Positions 7,571-15,285 are shown, numbered from the stretch's first letter. The stretch is DNA of 17,373 nucleotides from an uncultured Roseburia sp. (GCA_934307185.1 CAKRCJ010000014.1:1-17373), one strand, 5' to 3'. Made by a program: numbers and translations. The notes: generated by a model from the sequence alone, not told the origin.

Positions 7571-7599
7571 ATTTTATCTTAACAAAAGAAGCTGCACAA
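7571..7599 (-). promoter_or_regulatory. Candidate promoter of the importer operon
   Basis: A -10 box TAAAAT (7576-7571) has a weak -35 box TTGTGC (7599-7594) at 17 bp. The -35 lies inside the terminator hairpin of the preceding diguanylate cyclase gene, so the two elements share bases. The -10 is good but the -35 matches only 3 of 6 consensus positions. Confidence 0.3.
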
Positions 7600-7604
7600 G
7601 CTCC
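7583..7604 (-). terminator. Intrinsic terminator after the diguanylate cyclase gene
   Basis: On the minus strand GGAGCT (7604-7599) pairs with AGCTTC (7593-7588) around a 5-nt loop, followed by TTTTG. It lies about 22 nt beyond the stop codon at 7626 and separates the MYG1-MATE-GGDEF operon from the importer operon. The stem is short and the T-tract only four bases, so efficiency may be modest. Confidence 0.5.
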
Positions 7605-7625
7605 CCCAGGGGATATATTTTTCTG

Positions 7626-8753
7626 TTATTTTCTGTGATACATCTTATTTTTATACATCTTTTTATCTGCATAACTGATAAGCTTTTCCAATTCTGCCCC
7701 ATCACCTGAAACATATCCAACAGCCGCAGAAACCGGATATTCGCATTCACTTCCTAAATGCTCAAATACCTTTTCCCACTCCTGCACAATCAGCTTTGCA
7801 TCCTCCTCATTTCCCTCTTTTACTAACATGAGGAACTCATCTCCGCCATAACGGTAAGCGGATGACCTTCCGTCACAGACTGCTTTTATTGAGTCCGCAA
7901 CTTTTTTTATTAACATATCCCCTGCCAGATGACCATAGTGGTCATTTACATATTTTAACCGGTTCACATCCCAGTAAATTACTGCAATCTGCCCTCCGTC
8001 CAAGGCATGGCTTTCCATTTCCTCTATCAGCCTGTTTTTGTTATAGAGTCCTGTCATATCATCCATTGCTGCCTGACGCTTCATCTGTACCGCATTCTCC
8101 ATGGAACGCTCTATTATGCGGAATACATTTGCACAAACCAGATAAAAAGTTGTCGCAAGCAGCACCCTTGGTACAACAAAATAAAGAAAAAGTGTTTTCA
8201 TCGGTTCCGGATTTACTGCATTTAAAAGAAATACATTGCCAGCTGAGCTGTTTTTTAATGATGTCGCAGTCAATAACACCATATTGGCATCACATACCCC
8301 ATAAAAATATCCGGCATATGTACTTACCACAATACTTAACAATGTAAGTATATAGGCATAAATGGACAATCTTTTCGTTGTATAGATGCTTGACATAACA
8401 ATCGGAATTATCATGACTACAACTACATGATAGGTAAGCGTTATACCTGCAATCATGACAATCACCGTCAACACTGTTATATTAATATATTTCATGAGCG
8501 GGTGTTCAAGCCCTACAAACAGCATCAGGAAAAAATAAACAACCGCTGTCAGAAATATCAGAACATATCCGACCAGAAAAATAGATTTGTCAACAATAAA
8601 TATTCCCGCTACGTTAAGCAGAAGCACAAACGTATAAAACAGCAGAATGATATAAATGCATCTCGCAGAAAAAATATTCTGCGTCACATCCTTCTGCTCA
8701 AAATAGACATTTTTTCCCAGTAGTTTCTTTACTAATGCTATCCCCTTTTGCAT
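7626..8753 (-). CDS. Membrane-bound diguanylate cyclase (GGDEF domain)
   Basis: A 375-aa protein predicted to make cyclic di-GMP from two GTP. The N-terminal half (about 31-212) has around six hydrophobic segments and no recognisable sensor domain. The C-terminal GGDEF domain begins near DDMTGLYNKNR (231-241) and contains WDVNRLKYVNDHYGH (261-275) and an intact GGDEF active site (303-307). The product-inhibition I-site RxxD, expected just upstream of GGDEF, is absent: the equivalent residues read DGRSSAYRY. The ATG is 1 nt past the TAG of the MATE gene, with AGAGG 6 nt before it inside that gene, so the two are co-translated. The stimulus is unknown; nothing nearby encodes an EAL, HD-GYP or PilZ protein. 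Confidence 0.9.
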   Translation of the reverse strand: MQKGIALVKKLLGKNVYFEQKDVTQNIFSARCIYIILLFYTFVLLLNVAGIFIVDKSIFLVGYVLIFLTAVVYFFLMLFVGLEHPLMKYINITVLTVIVMIAGITLTYHVVVVMIIPIVMSSIYTTKRLSIYAYILTLLSIVVSTYAGYFYGVCDANMVLLTATSLKNSSAGNVFLLNAVNPEPMKTLFLYFVVPRVLLATTFYLVCANVFRIIERSMENAVQMKRQAAMDDMTGLYNKNRLIEEMESHALDGGQIAVIYWDVNRLKYVNDHYGHLAGDMLIKKVADSIKAVCDGRSSAYRYGGDEFLMLVKEGNEEDAKLIVQEWEKVFEHLGSECEYPVSAAVGYVSGDGAELEKLISYADKKMYKNKMYHRK

Positions 8754-8754
8754 A

Positions 8755-10110
8755 CTAGTCCTCTTTTCCCTGTAACACCTTTTTCCTTACAAAATAGTAG
8801 CAGATTACCTGCATTACAATTGTCGCTATCCACGAAGCCGGATAAGAGATAAATAAAAAGTACAGCGAACGATTTTGTGGGAAAAACGCAAATATCCATA
8901 AAACTCTCATTCCAACCGTTCCGATAATCGACAATACCATCGGCACTGCGGAATATCCCATTCCACGCAATGCTCCCGGAAATAAATCCATAATTCCACA
9001 TAAAAAATACGGTACTGTCGTGATAGATAAAATCTCTACTCCACACTGGATTACCTGTGGCTCCTCCGTATAAATCTTTAAAATCTCCGCTCCAAAGAAA
9101 TATGCACCACAGCCTAATAATAATCCTACACTAACCGTTAAAATAATACAATCTATCAGAACCTTATCCATTCTTTTATATTTTCCAACCCCAAAATTCT
9201 GACTTGTAAAGCTCATACACGCCTGTGTCACCGAATTAATGGATACATATAAAAATCCCAAAATATTATTTGCCGCAGTATAGCCTGCCATGGCAGTAGA
9301 ACCAAAAGAATTTACCGACGACTGTAATAATGCATTGGAAAAATTAATGACTGTGCTCTGAATTCCCGCCGGAATACCAACCTGGAAAATCTGTTTCAGA
9401 TAATAGCTTTTTATCGATAATTTAAAAAAAGAAAGCTTATAGCTGGCATCTGATCTTACAAGACAGCTTAACACCAGCACACACGAAATCATCTGTGAAA
9501 ATACGGTTGCAATTGCAACTCCCGCCACGCCCATTTGAAATACAATTACGAGTATCATATTTAAAATGGCATTAATCACACCGGATATAATAAGGAAAAA
9601 CAACGGCCGCTTCGTATCTCCTACTGCCCTTAAAATAGCTGCGCCATAATTATAAAGCATAAAAAACGGCATTCCAAGAAAATAAATACGCATATATAAT
9701 GTGGACAGCCCGATAACATCGGACGGTGTTCCCATTAATACGAGCGCTCCTTTGGAAAAAATCAATCCGATAAATGCCATAATAATTCCGCTGATAAGTG
9801 CTAACGTAATCGCCGTATGTACCGTTTCTGACATTTCCTCGTCCCTGCCTGCTGCATAAAATCGCGCGGCAAGTACATTTGCCCCCAACGATATTCCGAT
9901 AAATAAATTTGTAAATACATTAATAAGTGCGGTTGTAGAACCGACTGCTGCAAGCGCCATGCTTCCACTAAATCTTCCTACAACTATAATATCAACTGCA
10001 TTAAACATTAACTGTAAAATGCCGGAAAGCATCAAAGGAAGTGCAAACGAAATTAATTTATCCATAATCGTGCCATTACACATATCAATTTCATACTTAT
10101 TACTTTTCAA
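8755..10110 (-). CDS. MATE-family multidrug/sodium antiporter
   Basis: A 451-aa membrane protein with about twelve hydrophobic segments arranged as two similar halves. The N-terminal motif GTIMDKLISFALPLMLSGILQLMFNAVDIIVVGRFSGSMALAAVG is the characteristic MATE (MatE, NorM/DinF-like) opening, and the second half begins near VGIPAGIQSTVINFSNALLQ. MATE proteins export cationic drugs or metabolites using sodium or proton gradients; the substrate here is unknown. The start is a TTG at 10110, supported by AAGGAG 8 nt upstream. No in-frame ATG lies between it and the preceding gene, and the next internal ATG would remove nine residues. It lies 36 nt after the MYG1-type gene and is followed by the GGDEF gene with 1 nt between stop and start, so all three are probably one transcript. 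Confidence 0.92.
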   Translation of the reverse strand: MKSNKYEIDMCNGTIMDKLISFALPLMLSGILQLMFNAVDIIVVGRFSGSMALAAVGSTTALINVFTNLFIGISLGANVLAARFYAAGRDEEMSETVHTAITLALISGIIMAFIGLIFSKGALVLMGTPSDVIGLSTLYMRIYFLGMPFFMLYNYGAAILRAVGDTKRPLFFLIISGVINAILNMILVIVFQMGVAGVAIATVFSQMISCVLVLSCLVRSDASYKLSFFKLSIKSYYLKQIFQVGIPAGIQSTVINFSNALLQSSVNSFGSTAMAGYTAANNILGFLYVSINSVTQACMSFTSQNFGVGKYKRMDKVLIDCIILTVSVGLLLGCGAYFFGAEILKIYTEEPQVIQCGVEILSITTVPYFLCGIMDLFPGALRGMGYSAVPMVLSIIGTVGMRVLWIFAFFPQNRSLYFLFISYPASWIATIVMQVICYYFVRKKVLQGKED

Positions 10111-10146
10111 AATCTTCTCTCCTTGTTCGTCCTTTTCTCATGCATT

Positions 10147-11379
10147 TTAAGAGCCGGACGGAATCCTTACAATAATCTTCTTTCCCTCCTGTTCTGCCAT
10201 CGTAAACACCCGGACATGTTTTTTCCGGAGCAGATGTACAATCGGATAAGTGGAAAAAACATCTCCCTCCACATAGACCACTTCCGGCTTTTGTTTTAAG
10301 ATTTTTTTCACCTCATCTTTCATGAGATTTTTCCATTCCTGTTTTTCAAAGGGTACTTCCCCATAAATTCCGTCCATCACAAACTCCGGCATTTTAAAGA
10401 ACTCCATATGACAGATTTGCGCCTGCTGCATTCCAGGCAGCTGCATCAACAGTTCGTCCGCCTCTTTTGTTCCGCCGAGGTTTACAATGACCGGCTCCTC
10501 TTTATAACATTCCATGCTCTTTTTACAGGCAGCTACCGCATCATCTATCTCTCCGGCTGTCATAAGAAAGCCTCCCTTATGGCAAAAGCCGGCACTCTTT
10601 AACCCGGTTGCCGTTACCAGTTCCTCATTTTCGAGTCCAAGCCATTCCTCCGGAAAGCTGCACTTATAATTAAGGGAATATTCCTTTTTTAACGGCTGGA
10701 TACAGTATCCACCCCGGTTCGATGGAAAAATAATAAACTCTATTGCTGTCTCTGACAACCGCTTCTGGCAAGGCACAAATTCCGGTAAAATAAGTATTTT
10801 GGCATCCTCCTGGTCCAGCTCACCAGCTTTTATCAAAGCCTCTTTCTCAGCTAAAATTTCCTCCACCCTTTTATCTGCACGTTCATTTCCACGGTATCTC
10901 TCAAATTTATTTTCCAAAATCATTCCTGCAACACGGACCGCCTGGAAAAATGCAGCATCATTATTTCCCGTTGCGTCCCATGCCCGATTAAAATTTCCGA
11001 TAAGTGTCGCGAGCTCATTTTTTTCACCGGTGTTGTCGTTATTATCAAGCGGCTGGACAAATGCTTCATCAAATTCTGCTGCCAGCTCCTCCCCTAAAAT
11101 TTCACTGCCCAGTGCTTCCCAGAGCAGTCCAAAAGCAGCATACGAAATGCCATTTTCCCTTATCCTGCTGTCCCTCTGGTGATGGTCATATGCCCCTCGT
11201 CCAATATCAAAAACAATCCCGTCATAATCGTCCGGCACTTTATTACCGCGGCTGATTGCAATTTCCGGATTGATGTATAATAAAAGCGCCGCAGAAAACA
11301 CATCGTCTGCATGAAACTTTCCGCTGTGCGTAAATGCTTTTGCATCATTCTTTTTAATCTGACTTAATAATTCATTCAT
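10147..11379 (-). CDS. MYG1-family DHH-like metal hydrolase with extra C-terminal domain
   Basis: A 410-aa protein. The first ~290 residues match the MYG1 (UPF0160) family, DHH-like phosphoesterases; the human member is described as a 3'-5' RNA exonuclease. Visible motifs are THSGKFHADDVFSA (17-30), VFDIGRGAYDHHQRD with the DHH triad at 65-67, and PLDNNDN (110-116). The region 250-292 matches the usual C-terminal part. Bacterial MYG1 proteins commonly end near there, whereas this one continues for about 118 residues with alternating beta-like and helical stretches, ending in VVYVEGDVFSTYPIVHLLRK (about 367-386) and a short tail. I do not recognise this extra domain; its strand-glycine-helix rhythm suggests a Rossmann-like fold. 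The ribosome binding site is weak; an extended -10 promoter lies 46 nt upstream. Confidence 0.85.
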   Translation of the reverse strand: MNELLSQIKKNDAKAFTHSGKFHADDVFSAALLLYINPEIAISRGNKVPDDYDGIVFDIGRGAYDHHQRDSRIRENGISYAAFGLLWEALGSEILGEELAAEFDEAFVQPLDNNDNTGEKNELATLIGNFNRAWDATGNNDAAFFQAVRVAGMILENKFERYRGNERADKRVEEILAEKEALIKAGELDQEDAKILILPEFVPCQKRLSETAIEFIIFPSNRGGYCIQPLKKEYSLNYKCSFPEEWLGLENEELVTATGLKSAGFCHKGGFLMTAGEIDDAVAACKKSMECYKEEPVIVNLGGTKEADELLMQLPGMQQAQICHMEFFKMPEFVMDGIYGEVPFEKQEWKNLMKDEVKKILKQKPEVVYVEGDVFSTYPIVHLLRKKHVRVFTMAEQEGKKIIVRIPSGS

Positions 11380-11390
11380 ACGTTCTTTTG

Positions 11391-11569
11391 CTATCTAACC
11401 TCTTCTATCTCTATCTTTCTATTTATTATACCACGTTTTTTTATCAACAGATACACATGAAAATCCAATGTGTCTTTTGCAATGGTAAACGGTTCTTCCC
11501 TTAAAACTTCTGCAGTAATTCAAACTGATTTTGCTCTAGCAGCTCTTTTAGCATTGCAAATGTATCCAA
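11391..11569 (-). pseudogene. Possible decayed short gene or small ORF
   Basis: In the 356-bp gap between the MYG1 gene and niaR, a TTG at 11569 with AGGAG 8 nt upstream opens a 22-codon frame, MDTFAMLKELLEQNQFELLQKF, ending at TAA (11503-11501). In a second frame beginning after a TGA near 11522 the translation continues in protein-like fashion, ITAEVLREEPFTIAKDTLDF and on to a TAG at 11393-11391. One single-base change near 11515-11520 would join them into a protein of about 60 residues, which suggests a frameshifted remnant. I do not recognise the family. The TATAAT box of the next gene lies inside the 3' part. Chance cannot be excluded. Confidence 0.3.
11425..11433 (-). promoter_or_regulatory. 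Extended -10 promoter for the MYG1-MATE-GGDEF operon
   Basis: On the minus strand TGGTATAAT gives a consensus TATAAT (11430-11425) with the extended TG motif one base upstream. No good -35 exists at 17 bp, which extended -10 promoters tolerate. Transcription would start near 11418, leaving about 40 nt before the ATG at 11379. Confidence 0.5.
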
Positions 11570-11587
11570 TTTTATAACTCCTTTAAC

Positions 11588-11628
11588 GAAAAGCGAGACT
11601 GTCGCATTATGTTTTCTGTGACAGCCCC
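11588..11628 (-). terminator. Intrinsic terminator after niaR
   Basis: On the minus strand GGGGCTGTCACA (11628-11617) pairs with TGCGACAGTCTC (11606-11595), with two G-U pairs and one mismatch around a 10-nt loop. It is followed by GCTTTTCG. It lies about 108 nt past the niaR stop codon. Confidence 0.55.
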
Positions 11629-11710
11629 AATCTCTTCTTCTGCTTACGTGTTTCTGTGATTTATTCTTTTAATTCTTCTTCTAATTTTTATTCTTCTGAT
11701 TTTTCATTCT

Positions 11711-11757
11711 TCCGGTTTGTTATTCTTTTGGTTTTCTATTTCTCCGGCTTGTTATTC
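11711..11757. repeat. Degenerate tandem repeat at the 3' end of niaR
   Basis: Two 15-bp copies of TCCGG(T/C)TTGTTATTC lie at 11711-11725 and 11743-11757, 32 bp apart and differing at one base. Weaker A/G-rich copies of the same unit continue to about 11650. The upper copy overlaps the last codons of niaR and the rest lies beyond its stop, so the array may have grown by slippage or duplication at the gene end. Confidence 0.5.
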
Positions 11758-12290
11758 CAGAAATCAACCGGTTCATATTCCTGCAATTTTGCAAGAAAAC
11801 CAAGCTTTATTAATTCGTCCTGTATCATATCCAGTGTTTTTTCATCTTTTGCCGCAACCGTATGATAATGATATCCGGAAGTTACGTTCATCAAAAGCGT
11901 TGATTTTCCATTTTCTATCTCTGCTATGTACTCTTTAATATCACGTCTTGAATAAATGTTCATTTCCGCCTTTATCACACCATATACTTTATGATACACA
12001 AAAACATCTTTAATCCAGCCACCCATATCAACGATGCAGTTCATCTCTGTCTCCACATCTTTTGCTTCGTGCAATACTTTAAAAGTTCTTGTATGCTCTT
12101 TTTCTTCCCGGATTACATACCCTCTGTTTGTTGAATAAATATCAGTGTTTGCTGCCCGGATAAGTGCAATATCCTGCACAATCACCTGCCTGCTGACATT
12201 TAATTTCTTTGCAAGTGCAAGACCTGAAACCGGCACATCACTTTTCTTAAGAATGTCTATTATTTTTTCACGTCTCTGCTCTCCATTCAT
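11736..12290 (-). CDS. niaR: NiaR-type niacin-responsive transcriptional repressor (HTH + 3H domain)
   Basis: A 184-aa protein. Residues 1-58 form a helix-turn-helix of the HTH_11 type (GEQRREKIIDILKKSDVPVS, then LAKKLNVSRQVIVQDIALIR). The rest is a 3H domain, whose conserved histidines appear in VFVYHKVYG and SGYHYHTV and serve as metal ligands in characterised members. NiaR proteins repress NAD-synthesis or niacin-transport genes when nicotinic acid is available. No NAD or niacin gene is in this window, so its targets lie elsewhere, or it controls itself. The ATG at 12290 is chosen because AGGAGAGG sits 7 nt upstream and the HTH starts right after it. A longer in-frame reading to 12410 would run back over the 5' UTR. 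The 3' end merges into a degenerate repeat. Confidence 0.85.
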   Translation of the reverse strand: MNGEQRREKIIDILKKSDVPVSGLALAKKLNVSRQVIVQDIALIRAANTDIYSTNRGYVIREEKEHTRTFKVLHEAKDVETEMNCIVDMGGWIKDVFVYHKVYGVIKAEMNIYSRRDIKEYIAEIENGKSTLLMNVTSGYHYHTVAAKDEKTLDMIQDELIKLGFLAKLQEYEPVDFWNNKPEK

Positions 12291-12344
12291 AATAAAGCCT
12301 CTCCTGTACTGTTGTTGTCTGTTCTGCCCATAATTTCTGACTGC

Positions 12345-12375
12345 CTCTGGCATATGAACCATGCTTTTTCCAGAG
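12345..12375. other. Inverted repeat in the niaR 5' UTR
   Basis: CTCTGG (12345-12350) and CCAGAG (12370-12375) form a perfect 6-bp inverted repeat with a 19-nt loop between the niaR promoter and its start codon. No T-tract follows, so it is not a terminator. It may be a minor RNA hairpin or operator half-sites. Confidence 0.25.
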
Positions 12376-12400
12376 ACATTACATGCTATACTCTCTCCAC

Positions 12401-12437
12401 ATAATAACACCTTACTTTACAGATAACAAGACAGTAA
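12401..12437 (-). promoter_or_regulatory. niaR promoter with overlapping candidate operator
   Basis: A -35 TTGTTA (12429-12424) and a -10 TATTAT (12406-12401) are spaced 17 bp apart. An imperfect palindrome, TTACTG-N9-CTGTAA, spans 12417-12437 and covers the -35 box, which is where a self-regulating repressor would bind. Transcription would start near 12394, about 104 nt before the ATG. That NiaR binds here is an inference from symmetry and position. Confidence 0.5.
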
Positions 12438-12445
12438 TTAAGCCC

Positions 12446-13675
12446 TTATCCATATATATCTTCTGTTTTATCACGCACTGCACATATTACAAACGCTTTC
12501 GTAAATTCGTCCATTTTCTGCCATTTTTTCATTTGTGGCTGTTGTAAAAAATGAATTTGCCAGCCATGCATTTTTACAACCTTCTGTGCAATGGAAAGCC
12601 CAAGACCACTTCCGCTTCCACCTTTCCTTGACGCATCCCCTTTTGTAAAAGGCTCAAACAGATGCTCTGAAAATTCCTTCTGAATTGCTTCTCCATTATC
12701 TGCAACAACAATATAAATATTATGTCCTTCACATTTTAAAAATAATGCTATTTTCGTCCCCTGCGCATTATGCTTTAATGCATTATTTAATAAATTGGTA
12801 ATTACACGGGACAACTGTATTACATCTGCTGTTACATCCACCTTTGTTTCCGGAATGTCAATTTCAAATTCCATTCCCTTATCTTCCATATCTGAATAAA
12901 TAAGCGCCGCATTTTCCCTTAATAATTCACAGATATCTACTGTTTTTAAATCCAGTGAAAATCCGTCGCTGTCTAATTTGACATATTCAAACAATAAATT
13001 AATGAGGTTATTCATGCGAATGGTTTTACTCTGTATTGCCTGCAAATATTCTTTTTTCTTCTCCGGACTCTCTACCATTCCATCCGACAGTGCTTTGGCG
13101 TATCCACTTACAGTTGTCATTGGTGTGCGAAGGTCATGTGCAATATCTGAAAGCATTAAATTCCGCTTTCTGTCAAACTCTTTTTGTTCCTCTTCCCTCT
13201 GCCTTTGAATTTCCTTAAATTCCCTGATTACTATTTTTGCAAAATAAACCGCACCAACAATATAAGGCGCCAGTACGAATAATGCGAGGACAAAAAAGAC
13301 CAAAAACAACATCACTGCCTTTGTTCTGCTGAGTTCAGCTACAAAGGTACTGCCACTGAGCGGAAACACAACATATCCAAGCCCTTTTTGTATTTTCTCA
13401 AGCACTGATATCATCATCTCATGAAGTGGCGATGGAAAGATGGAAAAAAATGCACTTAAAATAAGAATAAGTAAAACAGAAAACACAAAAAATATAATTC
13501 CAGAACCTACAGTAGCAATATTTTTTTCATACTGTGGGAAAAAATATACCAATAACGGCGGTAAAATAAACTGATTTAATAAAAATGTAATTACATATTC
13601 AATAACACCAACAAGTATTAGAATTTCTATAAACTTCTTTATTAAAAACCATTCTAAGCTGTCCTGTCTTTTCAT
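12446..13675 (-). CDS. Membrane sensor histidine kinase (HisKA/HATPase_c)
   Basis: A 409-aa kinase and the sensor of the two-component system encoded with the response regulator immediately upstream; its ATG follows the TAG of that gene directly (TAGATG). Hydrophobic segments lie at about 13-46, 54-80 and 119-148, followed by a charged linker. The H-box SDIAHDLRTPMTTVSGYAKAL has the phospho-accepting His180. The N-box VITNLLNNALKH (291-302), G1 VADNGEA (324-330), F-box LFEPFTKGD (339-347) and G2 GSGSGLGLSIA (353-363) are all intact, so it should be active. There is no clear large extracellular sensing domain; the loop between segments is short. The signal is unknown, perhaps in the membrane or via the DUF975 protein. 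Confidence 0.92.
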   Translation of the reverse strand: MKRQDSLEWFLIKKFIEILILVGVIEYVITFLLNQFILPPLLVYFFPQYEKNIATVGSGIIFFVFSVLLILILSAFFSIFPSPLHEMMISVLEKIQKGLGYVVFPLSGSTFVAELSRTKAVMLFLVFFVLALFVLAPYIVGAVYFAKIVIREFKEIQRQREEEQKEFDRKRNLMLSDIAHDLRTPMTTVSGYAKALSDGMVESPEKKKEYLQAIQSKTIRMNNLINLLFEYVKLDSDGFSLDLKTVDICELLRENAALIYSDMEDKGMEFEIDIPETKVDVTADVIQLSRVITNLLNNALKHNAQGTKIALFLKCEGHNIYIVVADNGEAIQKEFSEHLFEPFTKGDASRKGGSGSGLGLSIAQKVVKMHGWQIHFLQQPQMKKWQKMDEFTKAFVICAVRDKTEDIYG

Positions 13676-14359
13676 CTATTTCTCCAAACGATAACCAAGC
13701 CCACGGATTGTACTGATATAGGCAGATGGATTTTCGTCTAATTTTGCCCGAAGCTTACTGATGCAGACCATAATATTGTTATCCGCAACAATATACTCCT
13801 CTCCCCATCCCTGTTCATAAATCTGCTGTTTTGTAAATACCTTCCCCGGATGTTTCATAAGCAATTCCATTATTCGGTATTCTACTGAAGTAAGTGATAT
13901 TACTTTGTCCCCTTTTTTTAACGTACAGGCTTCCTGATTTAAAACCAGGTCACGCACACAAATGTTTCCTGCCTGCTCAACCTTTGTCCCAAAGGAATAA
14001 AAACGTCTTATATTGGAATTTACCCGTGCTACCGCCTCTAACGGATTAAATGGTTTTGCAAGATAATCATCTGCACCTAAATTCAATCCCAAAATTTTTT
14101 CGGAGTCTGCATCTTTTGCGGACAAAATAATAACCGGTACATTACTTTCTTTTCTTAGCTGCTGCAATACATGATATCCATCTAATTTTGGCATCATAAT
14201 ATCTAAGATACACAAAGCGGGCCGTTCCTTTCTTAATAAATCAATTGCTTCCTGCCCATCTTTTGCTTCCACAACAATATATTTTTCATTTTCCAGATAA
14301 AGCCGGAGAAGTTCTCTAATCTCCGGCTCATCATCTGCAATCAAGATTTTATATTCCAT
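13676..14359 (-). CDS. OmpR/PhoB-family response regulator
   Basis: A 227-aa DNA-binding response regulator. The receiver domain has the acidic pair D9-D10, phospho-acceptor D53 in CILDIMMPK, switch residue S80 in IILSAKD and K102 in LAKPFNP. The C-terminal half is a winged helix ending LRAKLDENPSAYISTIRGLGYRLEK, the standard OmpR-family recognition region. AGGAG lies 5 nt before the ATG, inside the end of the DUF975 gene, and the kinase gene follows with no gap. It probably binds direct repeats; a candidate pair lies at the operon promoter (15365-15381). Confidence 0.94.
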   Translation of the reverse strand: MEYKILIADDEPEIRELLRLYLENEKYIVVEAKDGQEAIDLLRKERPALCILDIMMPKLDGYHVLQQLRKESNVPVIILSAKDADSEKILGLNLGADDYLAKPFNPLEAVARVNSNIRRFYSFGTKVEQAGNICVRDLVLNQEACTLKKGDKVISLTSVEYRIMELLMKHPGKVFTKQQIYEQGWGEEYIVADNNIMVCISKLRAKLDENPSAYISTIRGLGYRLEK

Positions 14360-14361
14360 TT

Positions 14362-15285
14362 TTACTCCTGATAATTGTTCTGATTATTATTTAAGTTATC
14401 TGTTTCCACGTTTCTCTGATTATCTGTCATATTCATCTGATTGTCAAAGCCTTCCGACCTATGAAATGCTTCGTCCCCTGCTGTGTCATATGGTGTTCCA
14501 TAACGAAGCGTTTCATAAAGTGCTGCATGTGTTGCATCCATATATGGCTGTACATAAAATATACCAAGAATTCCACATGTCATGGCAGAAAGAATATCCC
14601 ATCCAATAAAAGATAAATCCAAAACAAATGCATTCCACTTCTGTCCATCCATCATCCGCTTGCTTTCTGCAAATGCCTGTTCTTTTGTCATCTGCGGATT
14701 TTCAGCCAGCAAATATGGTATCATCTGATATTCATAAGCTTTTACAATTCCTGGTATTACAAATAATAATGACCATAAAATTGTGTATAAGTCACGGAAA
14801 AACATTGTTTTTGCAATATTTTTATAGTTATTGTCGAATGCAAATCCAACATTTCCAATCTGCGCTGCTTCATTTAAGTTACGAACATAAAATCTTTTAC
14901 ATCCAACTTCTAATGGGTTAAAAATAAAGACATCCAAAAGAGCAACAACTGTCATAATAACCAGAAAAACAACAACAAATACAACAGCAAAAATAATTCC
15001 GGCAAAAAGCATTGCCATATGGTCTGTATCATTGTCCACCCGGTTAAGCTCATTAAAAATATCATCCTCATCAAAACCATAATCGTCATCATAATAATCA
15101 TTCGATGTGTCAAATGTTACATTATCAGAGTCTCCAAAGCCAGAGGAAAAAGCAGAGCCTGCACTTCCTGCTCCACTTCCCCCACTTACTAAGAGTGCTA
15201 ATAATAAACTAATTAATACACTTTTCCAATAGTTTCTTTTAAATGAAAACTTTGCTTTATTCTTTAATTCCGCTCTAGTCCACAT
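14362..15285 (-). CDS. DUF975-family integral membrane protein
   Basis: A 307-aa membrane protein. The start WTRAELKNKAKFSFKRNYWKS and the FNPLEVGCKRFYVRN motif (122-136) are typical of the DUF975 family found in Firmicutes, whose function is not established. It has a first hydrophobic helix (about 22-35), a Gly/Ser- and Asp-rich outside loop (about 35-90), three or more further helices (94-120, 160-180, 205-240), and an Asn-rich C-terminal tail. AGGAGG lies 7 nt before the ATG. It is the first gene of a three-gene operon with the response regulator (2-nt gap) and kinase, so it may serve as an accessory sensor, a target, or both; that is inference. Confidence 0.8.
   Translation of the reverse strand: MWTRAELKNKAKFSFKRNYWKSVLISLLLALLVSGGSGAGSAGSAFSSGFGDSDNVTFDTSNDYYDDDYGFDEDDIFNELNRVDNDTDHMAMLFAGIIFAVVFVVVFLVIMTVVALLDVFIFNPLEVGCKRFYVRNLNEAAQIGNVGFAFDNNYKNIAKTMFFRDLYTILWSLLFVIPGIVKAYEYQMIPYLLAENPQMTKEQAFAESKRMMDGQKWNAFVLDLSFIGWDILSAMTCGILGIFYVQPYMDATHAALYETLRYGTPYDTAGDEAFHRSEGFDNQMNMTDNQRNVETDNLNNNQNNYQE

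Noticed and set aside
8738..9046. A 102-codon minus-strand frame overlapping the end of the MATE gene
   Set aside because: It overlaps the MATE C-terminus in another frame and has no motif or start signal; the MATE reading is complete without it.
10107..10145. A 12-codon frame between the MYG1 and MATE genes whose TGA overlaps the MATE TTG
   Set aside because: There is no ribosome binding site before its ATG, and the MATE gene has its own AAGGAG, so a coupling role is not needed. It is probably chance.
11736..12410. Longer niaR reading of 224 codons
   Set aside because: The extra 40 N-terminal codons lie in the 5' UTR downstream of a good promoter, are not protein-like, and bypass the AGGAGAGG site before the ATG at 12290.
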